64,000 nucleotides of DNA. Source: Agathobaculum sp. NTUH-O15-33 (lineage in GTDB: Bacteria > Bacillota > Clostridia > Oscillospirales > Butyricicoccaceae). Shown here piece after piece: positions 33,481-42,016 of the stretch. Under the pieces are notes generated by a model. That model made no database searches, had not been told where the DNA came from, and saw only the letters and a program-made list of their open reading frames with translations. The stretch is from contig NZ_CP136187.1 of the NCBI RefSeq assembly GCF_033193315.1, positions 1 to 64,000 on the forward strand, in the 5' to 3' direction. A program made the position numbers and the translations under genes. Within the stretch, counting starts at the first letter, position 1. Each line of letters begins with the position of its first letter.

Positions 33481-35306
33481 CGGCCACCCGCCTTTCCGAA
33501 CAGCCGGGCCTTGTGCTCCGGCGCGATCACCTTTAGGTTGTACCGCTCGTTGCCGCATTTGTAGAGGCACACGCCCCGCTGCGGGAAGCGGATCAGGCCA
33601 TATTCCGATTCCTCAAGCTGGAGGGTGTCGGTGTAGAACTTGGCGTCGATGCTGCCCGCGTTGAACAGGAACTGATGCGTGGGGATGGAAAACAGGGGCT
33701 TTGTGTACTCCCGGACGCCGTCCAGATTGAAATCTTCGAGGTTCTGGCTGGCGATGATCACCGCCGAGTCTTTCTTTCGCACTCGCTTCATAAAGTTGCG
33801 GACATACTCCACGGCGGTCAGGTTGGAGAGGAACAGGTAAAATTCATCCAGACTGGCCACCGTGTTGCCGGTGGTGAGCAGCTCGTTGCTCATGAAGGAG
33901 AGGATGTTGAACAGCAGCGCGTTTTTCAGGTTCCGGCTGGCCTGTAAAAGCCCCTTGACGCCAAAGGTCACGAACATGGCGTCGGTGATATTGGTGTGGC
34001 CGTTGAAGAATTTGGCCTCCGCGCCCACACACATGGAGTGCAGGCCCAGCAGGATGCTCTGGAGCATTTCGGCGGTGTAGAGCTGGCGGCTGTCCGCGTC
34101 GAAGTGCTGGTACTCGTCCTCGATGAGCGCGTACAGGTCAGACAGGATGGGGTAATCCTCCGGCCCCATGCGGGAGAAATCGCTCCGGTCACTGATGTCC
34201 CACTTGGCGTACAGCTTCTGGAGCATAATCTCGATCACGTCGATCTCCCGGTCGGCAAAGTCCTTGTAGCTTCGGAAGAAGTCTTTTAAGAAGCTGATGT
34301 GTTGGCTGATCCGGCTGCTGATGCGGAAGGTCTGCGGTGCGTCGGCATCCTCCGGGCTGCCGTTTTCGTCCCACACCTTGGGTTCCAGCGGGTTGATGAG
34401 GTATTCGCCGGTCATCAGGTCGATGAAACAGCCGCCGAGATTGTGGGTGATATCCTCGTACTCCATCTCCGGATCGAGGGCGCACACCCGCATCCCGGCC
34501 TCCCGGAAGTTAGAAAGCAGGAGCTTCAGCAGGTAGGATTTTCCCTGTCCGCTGTTGCCGAGGATCAGGACGCTGGCGTTGGTCTTATCATCGGCGCGGC
34601 GGTTGAAATCCACCAGCACGTTGCTGCCGTATTTGTCCCGCCCGATGTAGAAGCCGTGGGGATCGGTCTTGCCGCTGTAGTTAAACGGATACAGGTTGGC
34701 CACGCTGCTGGCCGGGAGCACGCGCTCGAACTGATCTTTGAACACGTTGTGGCCGGAGGGCATGACGCACTGGAAGCCCTGCTGCTGGCGGAGCATGAGC
34801 CGGTCGACGTTGAGTTTCGCCCGGATCAGTTCGGTGAGCACCTCGGTCTGGAGGAGCTTTAGCTGGTCGAGATCGTGGGCGCACAGCTCGATATAGACCG
34901 CCGAATGGAGCAGCGGCTCCCGGTTGCGGTGCATCTGCGCCACGATGGTGGCCACGTCCTGCAGGTTGCTCTCGGCCAGCACATTCTGCTGCAGGTCATT
35001 GGAGTTGCTCCTGTCCATGCGGTTTTTGTTGGCTGCGTTTGAGATGATTTTCTTTTCCTCCACGGCGGTGACGTGCCGGGTGTAGATGCGCAGGGTGACG
35101 CCGTCCTTTTCGCCCAGATGCGAGAGGATGGCCTGCTCGTCCGTGGCGGTTGGGTACTCTCTGAGCGCCCACACGCAGCGGAAGGTGTTGCCGCAGATGA
35201 AATGGTCGGTGTTGAATTTCACGATGGAGGGCGCGATCATATCGAGGAATTCCTGAATGCGCACGTCCTCCACCGGCCCCTGCGGGGCGGTTTTTGCTTT
35301 TTTCAA
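33477..35306 (-). CDS. virB4: VirB4-like conjugation ATPase
   Basis: The protein has 609 residues. Walker A is GNSGQGKS at 250-257, and Walker B is in NTVASLDEFYLFLSNL. A further SAVIIASQNLEDF motif is typical of VirB4/TraE ATPases. It powers assembly and substrate transfer of the type IV channel. The N-terminal ~180 residues hold a partial VirB4 N-domain, and a separate 197-residue VirB4-N-like gene lies upstream beyond fic. The order PrgI, N-domain-like gene, fic, VirB4 is unusual only because of fic. Confidence 0.94.
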   Translation of the reverse strand: MKKAKTAPQGPVEDVRIQEFLDMIAPSIVKFNTDHFICGNTFRCVWALREYPTATDEQAILSHLGEKDGVTLRIYTRHVTAVEEKKIISNAANKNRMDRSNSNDLQQNVLAESNLQDVATIVAQMHRNREPLLHSAVYIELCAHDLDQLKLLQTEVLTELIRAKLNVDRLMLRQQQGFQCVMPSGHNVFKDQFERVLPASSVANLYPFNYSGKTDPHGFYIGRDKYGSNVLVDFNRRADDKTNASVLILGNSGQGKSYLLKLLLSNFREAGMRVCALDPEMEYEDITHNLGGCFIDLMTGEYLINPLEPKVWDENGSPEDADAPQTFRISSRISQHISFLKDFFRSYKDFADREIDVIEIMLQKLYAKWDISDRSDFSRMGPEDYPILSDLYALIEDEYQHFDADSRQLYTAEMLQSILLGLHSMCVGAEAKFFNGHTNITDAMFVTFGVKGLLQASRNLKNALLFNILSFMSNELLTTGNTVASLDEFYLFLSNLTAVEYVRNFMKRVRKKDSAVIIASQNLEDFNLDGVREYTKPLFSIPTHQFLFNAGSIDAKFYTDTLQLEESEYGLIRFPQRGVCLYKCGNERYNLKVIAPEHKARLFGKAGGR

Positions 35307-35334
35307 TGGCTGACCTCCTGTTTTCGGGCATGAG

Positions 35335-35370
35335 AAAAGCGCCAGAATACCGTGTGGTATCTGACGCTTT
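35335..35370 (-). terminator. Terminator of fic
   Basis: AAAGCGTCAGATACC faces GGTATTCTGGCGCTTTT on the minus strand, giving a T-rich tail. It lies between fic and virB4, so transcription of fic is partly separated from its neighbours. Confidence 0.65.
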
Positions 35371-35395
35371 CCATTGTTCTTTTATTCTGTTTTTA

Positions 35396-36181
35396 TTACT
35401 GCTGCTTCATGGATGGCCCGCCATCCGGCCCCTGCTCCAGCTCCATATCCGGCGCGGCCAAATCAAGATAGCGGTCAAGCTGCTGCTCCGTAAGCCCCGC
35501 GATCATCTCCGCAAATGGAGCGAGATTCCCCTCCACCGCATAGGCTTCCAGCGTGTTAAAATACGCCAGCCGGTTTTCTTTGGCGATGGAAATGGCGGGG
35601 AACCCATTTGCCAAAAGCTGATAGTTCATGATAAGCCTTGAAGTTCTCCCGTTGCCGTCAATGAAGGGGTGGATTTTCACAAATTCCGCGTGCGTCCATG
35701 CCGCCAGTTCAATGGGATTCAGCTCACGGCCTTTCCACATCAAGTCCGCATAAAAATCTTTGACCTGCCGGTACATTTCATTGGGGGACGGCGGCGTATG
35801 CTGTGCGCCTGAAATGTAAACGTCCACGTTCCGGTAGACGCCGCCCACGAGGATGTTCTCCATCAGCATGGCGTGAATGTCCTTGATGATTTTTTCCTCC
35901 AGAGGCAGTCCCTTGGCGATACAGTCTTTCACATAGCGGTACGCTTTCCGGTGGTTGACCGACTCGTAAATTTCCCGCAGGTTCTTTCCGCCGATGGAAA
36001 TTCCATCCTCCAGCAGCACCTTGGTTTCTATGAGTGTCAGGGTGTTGCCCTCAATAGCGGTAGAGTTATGGGTATATTCCACTTCAAACGCCTGCTCAAA
36101 AGTGAACAGCGTATAATCCGGTATGGATGCCCTGCTGGCTTGGTATTGTTCTTTTTTTCGTAGCAGTTCTGGATAATCCAA
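35396..36181 (-). CDS. fic: Fic-family protein (AMPylase/toxin-like)
   Basis: The protein has 261 residues from the TTG at 36181, which follows AAAGGAG; the GTG at 36214 lies upstream of the predicted transcription start. The active-site motif HPFIDGNGRTSR begins at H171. The N-terminal inhibitory helix SxxxEG reads STAIEGN (S40, E44), placing it in class II with autoinhibition. Fic enzymes transfer AMP or similar groups from nucleotides to Ser/Thr/Tyr of target proteins. It has its own promoter and terminator inside the transfer operon, the arrangement of a moron gene. Confidence 0.94.
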   Translation of the reverse strand: MDYPELLRKKEQYQASRASIPDYTLFTFEQAFEVEYTHNSTAIEGNTLTLIETKVLLEDGISIGGKNLREIYESVNHRKAYRYVKDCIAKGLPLEEKIIKDIHAMLMENILVGGVYRNVDVYISGAQHTPPSPNEMYRQVKDFYADLMWKGRELNPIELAAWTHAEFVKIHPFIDGNGRTSRLIMNYQLLANGFPAISIAKENRLAYFNTLEAYAVEGNLAPFAEMIAGLTEQQLDRYLDLAAPDMELEQGPDGGPSMKQQ

Positions 36182-36214
36182 GCGATCCGCTCCTTTCTTT
36201 TTACTGATATCCAC

Positions 36215-36220
36215 AGTATA
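36215..36220 (-). promoter_or_regulatory. Extended -10 promoter of fic
   Basis: The minus strand reads TGG-TATACT at 36215-36220, an extended -10 element; the -35 is weak. The predicted start is about 7 bases downstream, so the TTG at 36181 with AAAGGAG fits the transcript. Confidence 0.6.
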
Positions 36221-36268
36221 CCACAGTTTCGCCGGATAGTAATCACCAATTTCTTAACATATCCCACA

Positions 36269-36862
36269 TCAATCATCCGGGATAATCCAGCGTTCCCCGT
36301 CGAAGTCCTCGAACCGCTCCGTGGTGACGTTCTGCTCGAAATACACGGCCAGCAGCCGCTTGATGTCCTCCCTGTCCGCCCGCTTGACGGAGAAGCCCTG
36401 CTCTTTCAGGGATTTCTCAATGCGGGAGAGGTAGGGGAACACCTCGGATTCCTTTTCGGCCCGGAGCCGGATGACGATCAGGAATTCGCGGGCCGTGGCC
36501 ATCTGCACCTGTATCCGGTCGAGGAACACGAGGTCTTTTTCCAGCAGGCCCCGCACCACGGGATTGTCCTCCCGCTCCATGCGCTCCCGCAGGTACCGCT
36601 TGTTGTCCTCGAAGTTCTCCCGGCTGTTGAGGCACAGGATTTCGATTTCGGCAATGCCCTTGAGCACGGTCATGAGGGCGTAAATCCGAGCGCCCACGCT
36701 GGCCTCAGACAGCACGGAGATGTTGCTTGGCTTGACAAGGAAGAACACCAGCTCGCCGTGGCCGTAGGTCACAAGGCTGTACTCGGTCACCGCCTTGGTG
36801 CCGATGAGCTGGCGGGTGGAGGCCCGTCTGGCCGACTCTTTCTTTTCTGTTTTTTTACTCAT
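36269..36862 (-). CDS. VirB4/TraE N-domain-like protein
   Basis: The ATG at 36862 follows GGAGG and overlaps the PrgI stop by 8 bp (ATGAGTAA). The 197 residues include RQLIGTKAVTEYSLVTYGHG, VFFLVKPSNISVLS, EIEILCLNSRENFEDN and QVQMATAREFLIVIR. This resembles the N-terminal domain of Gram-positive TraE/VirB4 proteins encoded as a separate chain. It probably joins the ATPase at the channel base. I am moderately sure of the family and less of the exact role. Confidence 0.7.
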   Translation of the reverse strand: MSKKTEKKESARRASTRQLIGTKAVTEYSLVTYGHGELVFFLVKPSNISVLSEASVGARIYALMTVLKGIAEIEILCLNSRENFEDNKRYLRERMEREDNPVVRGLLEKDLVFLDRIQVQMATAREFLIVIRLRAEKESEVFPYLSRIEKSLKEQGFSVKRADREDIKRLLAVYFEQNVTTERFEDFDGERWIIPDD

Positions 36863-37121
36863 GCGCCATCCTCCATTCGTAGAGCTGCTGCCTGCCGATG
36901 AAAAAGGCACAGGCATACCGGAGAAAATCCAGTATGCTGGTGTCCTCGAAGCGGATCGTCAGAAAGGCATAGGCAGCGGTGACCACGATGGGCGGCAGGA
37001 AGCCCGCCTGCGTCACCGCCAGCACGGAGACGAGCGCCCCCACGCCGATCACGCCGATGTCCCGGAGCTGCCAGAGCCACAGGACGGCCTTGGATTTTAA
37101 GTTGTCAGGGTAAATATACAT
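36855..37121 (-). CDS. prgI: PrgI-family membrane protein
   Basis: The 88 residues hold two hydrophobic helices (VLWLWQLRDIGVIGVGALVSVLAV and GFLPPIVVTAAYAFLTIRF) after a short polar start, as in PrgI/VirB3-like proteins. Such proteins sit in the inner part of the type IV channel next to VirB4. GGAGGG precedes the ATG, and the overlap with the VirB4-N-like gene couples the two. Confidence 0.85.
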   Translation of the reverse strand: MYIYPDNLKSKAVLWLWQLRDIGVIGVGALVSVLAVTQAGFLPPIVVTAAYAFLTIRFEDTSILDFLRYACAFFIGRQQLYEWRMAHE

Positions 37122-37138
37122 AGCTTCCCTCCAAAGGA

Positions 37139-37167
37139 AGAACCGCCGCGTATCCTGCGGCGGTTCT
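37139..37167 (-). terminator. Attenuator-like hairpin before prgI
   Basis: AGAACCGCCGC faces GCGGCGGTTCT between the gene at 37181 and prgI. The T-run is short, so it may attenuate rather than fully stop transcription. Confidence 0.5.
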
Positions 37168-37180
37168 CATGAATGTTTTG

Positions 37181-37489
37181 TTATTCGGCTGCGGCCTGTG
37201 CGTCGGCCTCGTCCAGCGCCTTTGTGATCAGGCCGATCACAAACTCTTTCTGGCTCAGGCCGGGATGCTGGGCGAGGTGCTTTTTCACCCGCCCGAAGAG
37301 TTCCTCCGGTACCTGAAACGCCAGCGTCCTTGTTCCGCTTTCCATCGCTTTTCCACCTTTCTGAAAGTGTTCCGTCAGCACCATCTCCACATACTGGCTG
37401 AGCGTGAGCGCCAGTTGCTCCTGCTCCGTCCTTGCCCGCGTGTGCAGTTCCTCCGGGATCATGGCGCAGAGGTTTTTTCTGTTTTCCAT
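37181..37489 (-). CDS. Two-domain ribbon-helix-helix-like protein
   Basis: The 102 residues contain two similar units: CAMIPEELHTRARTEQEQL with SQYVEMVLTEHF, and LAFQVPEELFGRVKKHLAQHPGLSQKEFVIGLITKAL. Each looks like a beta strand plus two helices, the ribbon-helix-helix plan, so the protein may be a single-chain dimer. It is likely a DNA-binding regulator. It lies between the DUF4406 gene and PrgI. Confidence 0.65.
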   Translation of the reverse strand: MENRKNLCAMIPEELHTRARTEQEQLALTLSQYVEMVLTEHFQKGGKAMESGTRTLAFQVPEELFGRVKKHLAQHPGLSQKEFVIGLITKALDEADAQAAAE

Positions 37490-37619
37490 CCGGCGCGGCT
37501 CCTTTCTCCTGTTTTTTTACAAGCCAAGTATACCAATGGTTTGATGGAATAGCTATCACGGAAACCGACAAAGATTACGTCGGAAAAGACGCAAATGCAC
37601 TAAAAACGCACGGGCCTGT

Positions 37620-38189
37620 TCAGCACAGCTTCATCCCCATGCGGGGAGCCGGTGCCAGTTCCGGCCCGGCCTCCTTGGGGTAGTAGTGAACATTGGCGGT
37701 GCAAATACCAGCGTTCAGTTGTTCCGCGTATTTGGACGCCTGCTCCATCGTATCGAAGCGGAGCGGCTCGCCGTCCTCCTTGAGCCACGCTTCGGCGGCC
37801 CCGCAGATGGAGGCCGCGCCGCGCACGGCCCACACACCGTATTTCTGTTCCATTGAGATGACCTCCGTGATTTCAGATTCCGGGATTTGCCGGATGGGGA
37901 TGCCCAGCCGCTCGGCGGCAGCCAGCTCCGCGTTCATTCCACGGGACAAACGGTCGCCGCACAGCCACAGCTCGTCGCAGGCTTCCAGTACCCGCAGGCC
38001 CATGCGGACGCCTGCCTCCCGCTGCGCGGGATCGGAATCGTCGAGGAGCTGCGGGTACAAAAGATGCACGGCCACCGGGGTGCAGTCCTGTCTTATGGCA
38101 AACAGGCAGGCCGCCTTGGCGAACCGCACGTTGCGCTCCACCTCTCCCGCGTAGGGGGAGGCGATATAAACCATCTTATTTTCTGTCAT
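37620..38189 (-). CDS. DUF4406-like (nucleoside 2-deoxyribosyltransferase-fold) protein
   Basis: The ATG at 38189 overlaps the TrbL-like stop (ATGA). The longer frame to 38873 is a shadow. Residues 1-110 read MVYIASPYAGEVERNVRFAKAACLF, then LLYPQLLDD and LRVLEACDELWLCGDRLSRGMNAELAAAERLGIPI, matching the DUF4406 fold related to nucleoside deoxyribosyltransferases. The last ~75 residues are a separate domain (YGVWAVRGAASICGAAEAWL, MEQASKYAEQLNAG). It may act in nucleotide metabolism or signalling; no activity is known. Confidence 0.8.
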   Translation of the reverse strand: MTENKMVYIASPYAGEVERNVRFAKAACLFAIRQDCTPVAVHLLYPQLLDDSDPAQREAGVRMGLRVLEACDELWLCGDRLSRGMNAELAAAERLGIPIRQIPESEITEVISMEQKYGVWAVRGAASICGAAEAWLKEDGEPLRFDTMEQASKYAEQLNAGICTANVHYYPKEAGPELAPAPRMGMKLC

Positions 38190-39088
38190 TTCGCCACCGT
38201 CTGTACGATTGTTTTGGTAAGGTTCACGGCCCCCTGCGCGGCGTAGACCGTCCCCATGAGGTTGGCCTTGGCGCTGGTGTCCAGTCCGAACTGCCCGGCG
38301 ATGCGCGGCACCTCGTTGGCCGACAGCATCAGGCCGAGGCCCAGCAGGGCGTGATCCTTGATAGTCATCAGGCCCGCCACCAGCAGCGTCGCCTGTAAAA
38401 AGGCGGTCAGGCACAGCCCGACCACCTGCTTGCACCAGCCCACGAAGCCGTCGATGTAGCCTCGCGGGACGCTGAACATATATAAGCTCCCCACCGCGAT
38501 CTGGATGAGCAGGATGCCGCCGCGCTTCAGGTTCCCGAAGAACACCTTGATCACGGCATAGCCCATGAGGATCAGGAGGAAGATTAAAAAGATCGGATTG
38601 GTGATGGTGGAGAGGCCGCCGAACACGCCGCTGCCCAGCGCCTGATCCGCGCCGCCCGCGTCCTGCAGGGATTGCACGATGTTGCTGGCCACGGTGCCGA
38701 GGTCGGTGCCGTAGCCGGTAAGCCCCGCCGAAAATGCGGCCTGCAGGGACACCGCCAGCTTGTAAAGCTCCACCGGCACCGTGGTGAACAGCCCCACGGC
38801 CATGAAGCCCTTGACGGCGTTGAGCGCCGTGTCCCGGATGCTGCCGCGCCCCGACTGGCATTCGATGGCGCACTCAAAACAGGCCACCACGATGCCGACG
38901 CCATAGAGCGCCCACGCCAGATAGGAGAAAAACAGCACGATGGATTGCACCCAGCTTAAGCCGAACAGGTCGGCTCCCATGTTGCCCATCGTGGCAAAGA
39001 AGTCGCCGAGGAACCCGATGATCTGGCCGTAGATCCAGTCTACAATCTGGCCGAGCACGGTGTCGGCGACAAAGTCCCAGATAAACAC
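38186..39088 (-). CDS. TrbL/VirB6-like channel protein
   Basis: The protein has 300 residues, GTG start at 39088, with 5-7 hydrophobic helices (VLFFSYLAWALYGVGIVVACF, FLIFLLILMGYAVIKVFF, LLIQIAVGSLYMFSV, TAFLQATLLVAGLMTI) as in the TrbL/VirB6 family of the type IV channel. An out-of-frame 9-codon leader (ATG near 39127) ends next to the start and could couple translation. It follows the DUF3852 gene. Confidence 0.85.
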   Translation of the reverse strand: MFIWDFVADTVLGQIVDWIYGQIIGFLGDFFATMGNMGADLFGLSWVQSIVLFFSYLAWALYGVGIVVACFECAIECQSGRGSIRDTALNAVKGFMAVGLFTTVPVELYKLAVSLQAAFSAGLTGYGTDLGTVASNIVQSLQDAGGADQALGSGVFGGLSTITNPIFLIFLLILMGYAVIKVFFGNLKRGGILLIQIAVGSLYMFSVPRGYIDGFVGWCKQVVGLCLTAFLQATLLVAGLMTIKDHALLGLGLMLSANEVPRIAGQFGLDTSAKANLMGTVYAAQGAVNLTKTIVQTVAK

Positions 39089-39139
39089 TTGATTTGCTCA
39101 CCCCTTTCTTCGGAAGATACTTTTCATAACTCACCTACC

Positions 39140-39478
39140 TTAAATTCCGACGATCTGCCAGATATAGAGCGGACAGGTCAGGGTGAACACCAGACACGCG
39201 AACAGGATCGCCGGTGCGGCCCATTCAAACTGTCCGTGCTTCCGATAATCAAAGTACGCCGTCGCCAGTTTGCCGAAGAAGAACACGGCGAGGATGAGGT
39301 CGATGGCCGGGAACACCACCTTATCCACGACAGACTTGATCTGCGTGGAGGCCGTTCTCCAAGTGCTCTCCACGGCTCCGGCCACGTCGCCGGTTCCCGC
39401 CGCGTAGGCCGTGGTGCAAAACAGGCAGCCCAGCAGGGCCGCCACACAGAGCATGGTAAGAATTCTTTTTTTCTTCAT
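39140..39478 (-). CDS. DUF3852-like membrane protein (VirB2-like candidate)
   Basis: The 112 residues begin with a signal-like segment (ILTMLCVAALLGCLFCTTAYA) and have two further helices (FPAIDLILAVFFFGKLATAYF and PAILFACLVFTLTCPLYIW). The size and plan resemble small ICE proteins of the DUF3852 family and VirB2-type pilins. It precedes the TrbL-like gene in the direction of transcription. Confidence 0.75.
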   Translation of the reverse strand: MKKKRILTMLCVAALLGCLFCTTAYAAGTGDVAGAVESTWRTASTQIKSVVDKVVFPAIDLILAVFFFGKLATAYFDYRKHGQFEWAAPAILFACLVFTLTCPLYIWQIVGI

Positions 39479-39508
39479 AATGAAATCCGCCTTTCTTTCA
39501 GGGTGCTG

Positions 39509-39553
39509 GAAAAAGGACAGGGCGGTGGATCACTCCATCTCCTTGTCCTTTTT
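39509..39553 (-). terminator. Possible terminator after the Trp-rich secreted protein
   Basis: AAAAAGGACA and TGTCCTTTTT form a long-loop hairpin just beyond the stop at 39560 on the minus strand. The loop of about 25 bases makes it weaker than a standard terminator. Confidence 0.4.
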
Positions 39554-39559
39554 CTGCTG

Positions 39560-41260
39560 TTAATCTGGTTTCTGCGGCGCGATGTGCCAGTCCTGCCACA
39601 AATTGCCCCGAACCGTCAGCGACCGATCCGCGTTTTGGGAGAGCATCCCGGCTGGCGTCCAGCAGTCGATGAGGGTGGTGTAAACCGTGTAGCTGCCGTC
39701 CGGATACCAGATCGGTACGAAGTGCGTCCGATTGTTGTAGGTGCTGTAGGGGTTCTTCTGGAACTCGAACACGGCGGAATAGCCTCCGCTGGTGCGCTCC
39801 AAAAGCCGCCAGTAGGTCTGGTAGCCGAATTCGGAGAAGTAGGACACGGCGGTCTGCGCCGGGGTGACCGCCGAACTTTGGTTGGTGGATACGGAAGCGG
39901 TCAGCTTCTGGTTCACACCGTAGCCGGATTTCATCACGCTGCCGGAGGCCGTGGGATTCTTGGAGTCGCACTGGATGGTCATGTCGGAGCGCAGATCGGC
40001 GCGGTAGCGGTCGAGGTCGAACTCCCACCATCCGTGATCGCACCACCAATATCCGTCCTCGCTGTTCCCGTGGCGCACCCAGTGCTCCTGCCACCAAGGC
40101 CGCCACACACTCCAGTTGGCCGTGGTCTGGGACGCCTCGCGGGGCGGGGAGACCATGCGGAAGGCGTCGTTGCGGTCATCCGCCTGCGGATCGGGCGGGG
40201 GATTCTTGTCCAAATCCACAATTTGGGCCGTCAGGGTTCCCTGACTGACGCTGCCGCCGCCCGACACGGAGACGTGGATGGTCATGGTCTGCTCCGTGGC
40301 CGGTGTTGTCCAGCGCACCCACGCGAGTTGGCCGTCGCCCTCCGGGTAGTAGACGTTCCCCACATGATAGCTCCTGCCGCCTATGGAAAACGTCACGGAT
40401 ACCGGGTGATCGGGATCGGATTGGCCGCCGCTGACCTGTACCGCCGAGATGACCTCCGTGTTGACGCGGTACACATAGTCCACGGTATCCACGGCTGGCG
40501 GCTCCGCCGGGACGCCGTTAAACTTCACGACGCCGAGGCCGAGGGATGATTTGATGGTCGCGTTGGTGGCCGCCGTGGTTCTGCTTCCCGTCCACGCGGG
40601 ATAGCCGAGATCGGCCACTTCGAGGAACATGGCCAGCGGCAGGTTCTTGTGCGACAGGGACACCATCCTGCGGCGCAGCAGACCCGACGTCTGCTCATCG
40701 TACAGGGCGGCCTCGGTGGCCGTGGTGGCGATCATAACGCCCTCAAATTTGTAATACGCGATTGGCTCAATCAGCAGCTTGTAGTCGCCGCCCACGAGGA
40801 TATCGAAGTCCATTCCGGTGAGGCCCGCGATGCTGCGGATCACCTGTTCGTCAGTGAAATAGCTGCGGATGGCAGCGATGCTGCTGGCGTAGCCGCCTGA
40901 GCTGACGATCCGGGGAAGCGCCTGCGCGGGGTTTCTAAAGGTATAAGCCGTAGCCGATGGAGAAAGCCCTCGTCCCTGCGTATAGGAGAGTTTGCTGACC
41001 GCTCCAAAGTGCAGGCGTACATTTGTGGGGGATTTATTAGTCAGATCAATTGGAACAGTTACCACGGCATGGTCGCTGGCCCGTACCACTGTGACGCGCA
41101 CACCGTCCATGCCCGGCGTCCATGAATTTGTGCTGGTTCCGCTGCCCATCCCGCCACCGCCGCCGTCCACATTGGGATCGCCGGTGGCATAGGCCGAAAT
41201 GGAGAACAGCATGGAGCACACGAAAAAAAGCGCCAGTACGGCGCTGAGTTTACGCTTCAT
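39560..41260 (-). CDS. Large secreted ICE protein with Trp-rich segment
   Basis: The protein has 566 residues. A signal peptide (LSAVLALFFVCSMLFSISAYA) precedes a Gly-rich start and a beta-rich body. A segment around residues 385-430 is unusually rich in tryptophan and histidine (WSVWRPWWQEHW, then GYWWCDHGWWEFD). The start follows AGGAGG. It has no membrane anchor. Its place in the transfer operon suggests an extracellular channel or contact component. It resembles secreted proteins of other Firmicute ICEs, whose role is unknown. Confidence 0.75.
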   Translation of the reverse strand: MKRKLSAVLALFFVCSMLFSISAYATGDPNVDGGGGGMGSGTSTNSWTPGMDGVRVTVVRASDHAVVTVPIDLTNKSPTNVRLHFGAVSKLSYTQGRGLSPSATAYTFRNPAQALPRIVSSGGYASSIAAIRSYFTDEQVIRSIAGLTGMDFDILVGGDYKLLIEPIAYYKFEGVMIATTATEAALYDEQTSGLLRRRMVSLSHKNLPLAMFLEVADLGYPAWTGSRTTAATNATIKSSLGLGVVKFNGVPAEPPAVDTVDYVYRVNTEVISAVQVSGGQSDPDHPVSVTFSIGGRSYHVGNVYYPEGDGQLAWVRWTTPATEQTMTIHVSVSGGGSVSQGTLTAQIVDLDKNPPPDPQADDRNDAFRMVSPPREASQTTANWSVWRPWWQEHWVRHGNSEDGYWWCDHGWWEFDLDRYRADLRSDMTIQCDSKNPTASGSVMKSGYGVNQKLTASVSTNQSSAVTPAQTAVSYFSEFGYQTYWRLLERTSGGYSAVFEFQKNPYSTYNNRTHFVPIWYPDGSYTVYTTLIDCWTPAGMLSQNADRSLTVRGNLWQDWHIAPQKPD

Positions 41261-41279
41261 TTATGACCTCCTGCAAAGG

Positions 41280-41305
41280 AAAAAGCACGGCGTTTCCGCC
41301 GTGCT
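41280..41305 (-). terminator. Terminator after the DUF6550-like gene
   Basis: AGCACGGC-GGAAAC-GCCGTGCT followed by TTTTT on the minus strand, directly after the stop at 41330. Confidence 0.7.
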
Positions 41306-41329
41306 CATCCGTGATTATTTGATTAACCG

Positions 41330-41920
41330 TCAACCCATGTCGCCGATCTTGTTGCCGTTCTCGTACATATCATCCACAGTGGAACCTTGCCCATCGCCGA
41401 CATCGTCGATCCATCCGAAGCCCGGCACATAAATCTTGCCGTCTTTCTGACTCCCGCCCTGCGGCTCATCGGGATTTTTGGGTTCCTCCGCAGGCGGCGT
41501 GTAGGTATCGTGATCCACTACCTCCGGTTCTTCAGTAACCGCTTCGCCATTAGGCTTCTGCGTCATGTCTTTCTTCTGTTCCTCGGTGACCACCGGCTTC
41601 GTCGCTTCCGGCTGGATGCTCTGCTCGGTCTGATCCGTCTGCGCGGGCCTGCTGTCCACGGCCTGAGAGGATTCGGGCGCGGCGGTGGTGGGCGGCACGG
41701 TCACGGTGACCTCTTTTTCTTCTGTGGATGGTGCGGTGGTCGGGGCGGTTTCGGGCGGAGCCACCGACACATCCGAGCTTTCCGTGCTTTTGGGCGGCAG
41801 GACGTCCGCCTGTGTCGGAGCCTTTTGAAACTGCAGCCCGATGGCCGCCGCCAGTGCGATCCCAATCACCGCGCAGCCGCCGATGGCCAGCCGCTTCTTC
41901 ATTTTTTCATTCATTTTCAT
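41330..41920 (-). CDS. DUF6550-like membrane-anchored protein
   Basis: The protein has 196 residues. An N-terminal helix (LAIGGCAVIGIALAAAIGLQF) anchors a Pro/Thr/Glu-rich extracellular linker. The C-terminal motif KDGKIYVPGFGWIDDVGDGQG followed by DMYENGNKIGDMG is, from memory, the hallmark of DUF6550 proteins in ICEs. AAAGGAGG precedes the ATG. Role unknown, likely part of the cell-surface side of transfer. Confidence 0.75.
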   Translation of the reverse strand: MKMNEKMKKRLAIGGCAVIGIALAAAIGLQFQKAPTQADVLPPKSTESSDVSVAPPETAPTTAPSTEEKEVTVTVPPTTAAPESSQAVDSRPAQTDQTEQSIQPEATKPVVTEEQKKDMTQKPNGEAVTEEPEVVDHDTYTPPAEEPKNPDEPQGGSQKDGKIYVPGFGWIDDVGDGQGSTVDDMYENGNKIGDMG

Positions 41921-42016
41921 AGAGTAAGACCTCCTTTTGTCTTGGTCGAAACTTCCTTTTGTACGTCACACGATACCGCATCTTTTTCCGGAAGTCCAGC
42001 GATTTTTCCAAACTTT

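Noticed and set aside
37620..38873. 417-codon minus-strand frame
   Set aside because: Its first ~225 codons are a shadow of the TrbL-like gene in another frame; only the part from 38189 has a start next to ATGA and a family match.
39089..40549. 486-codon plus-strand frame
   Set aside because: Shadow of the DUF3852 and secreted protein genes.
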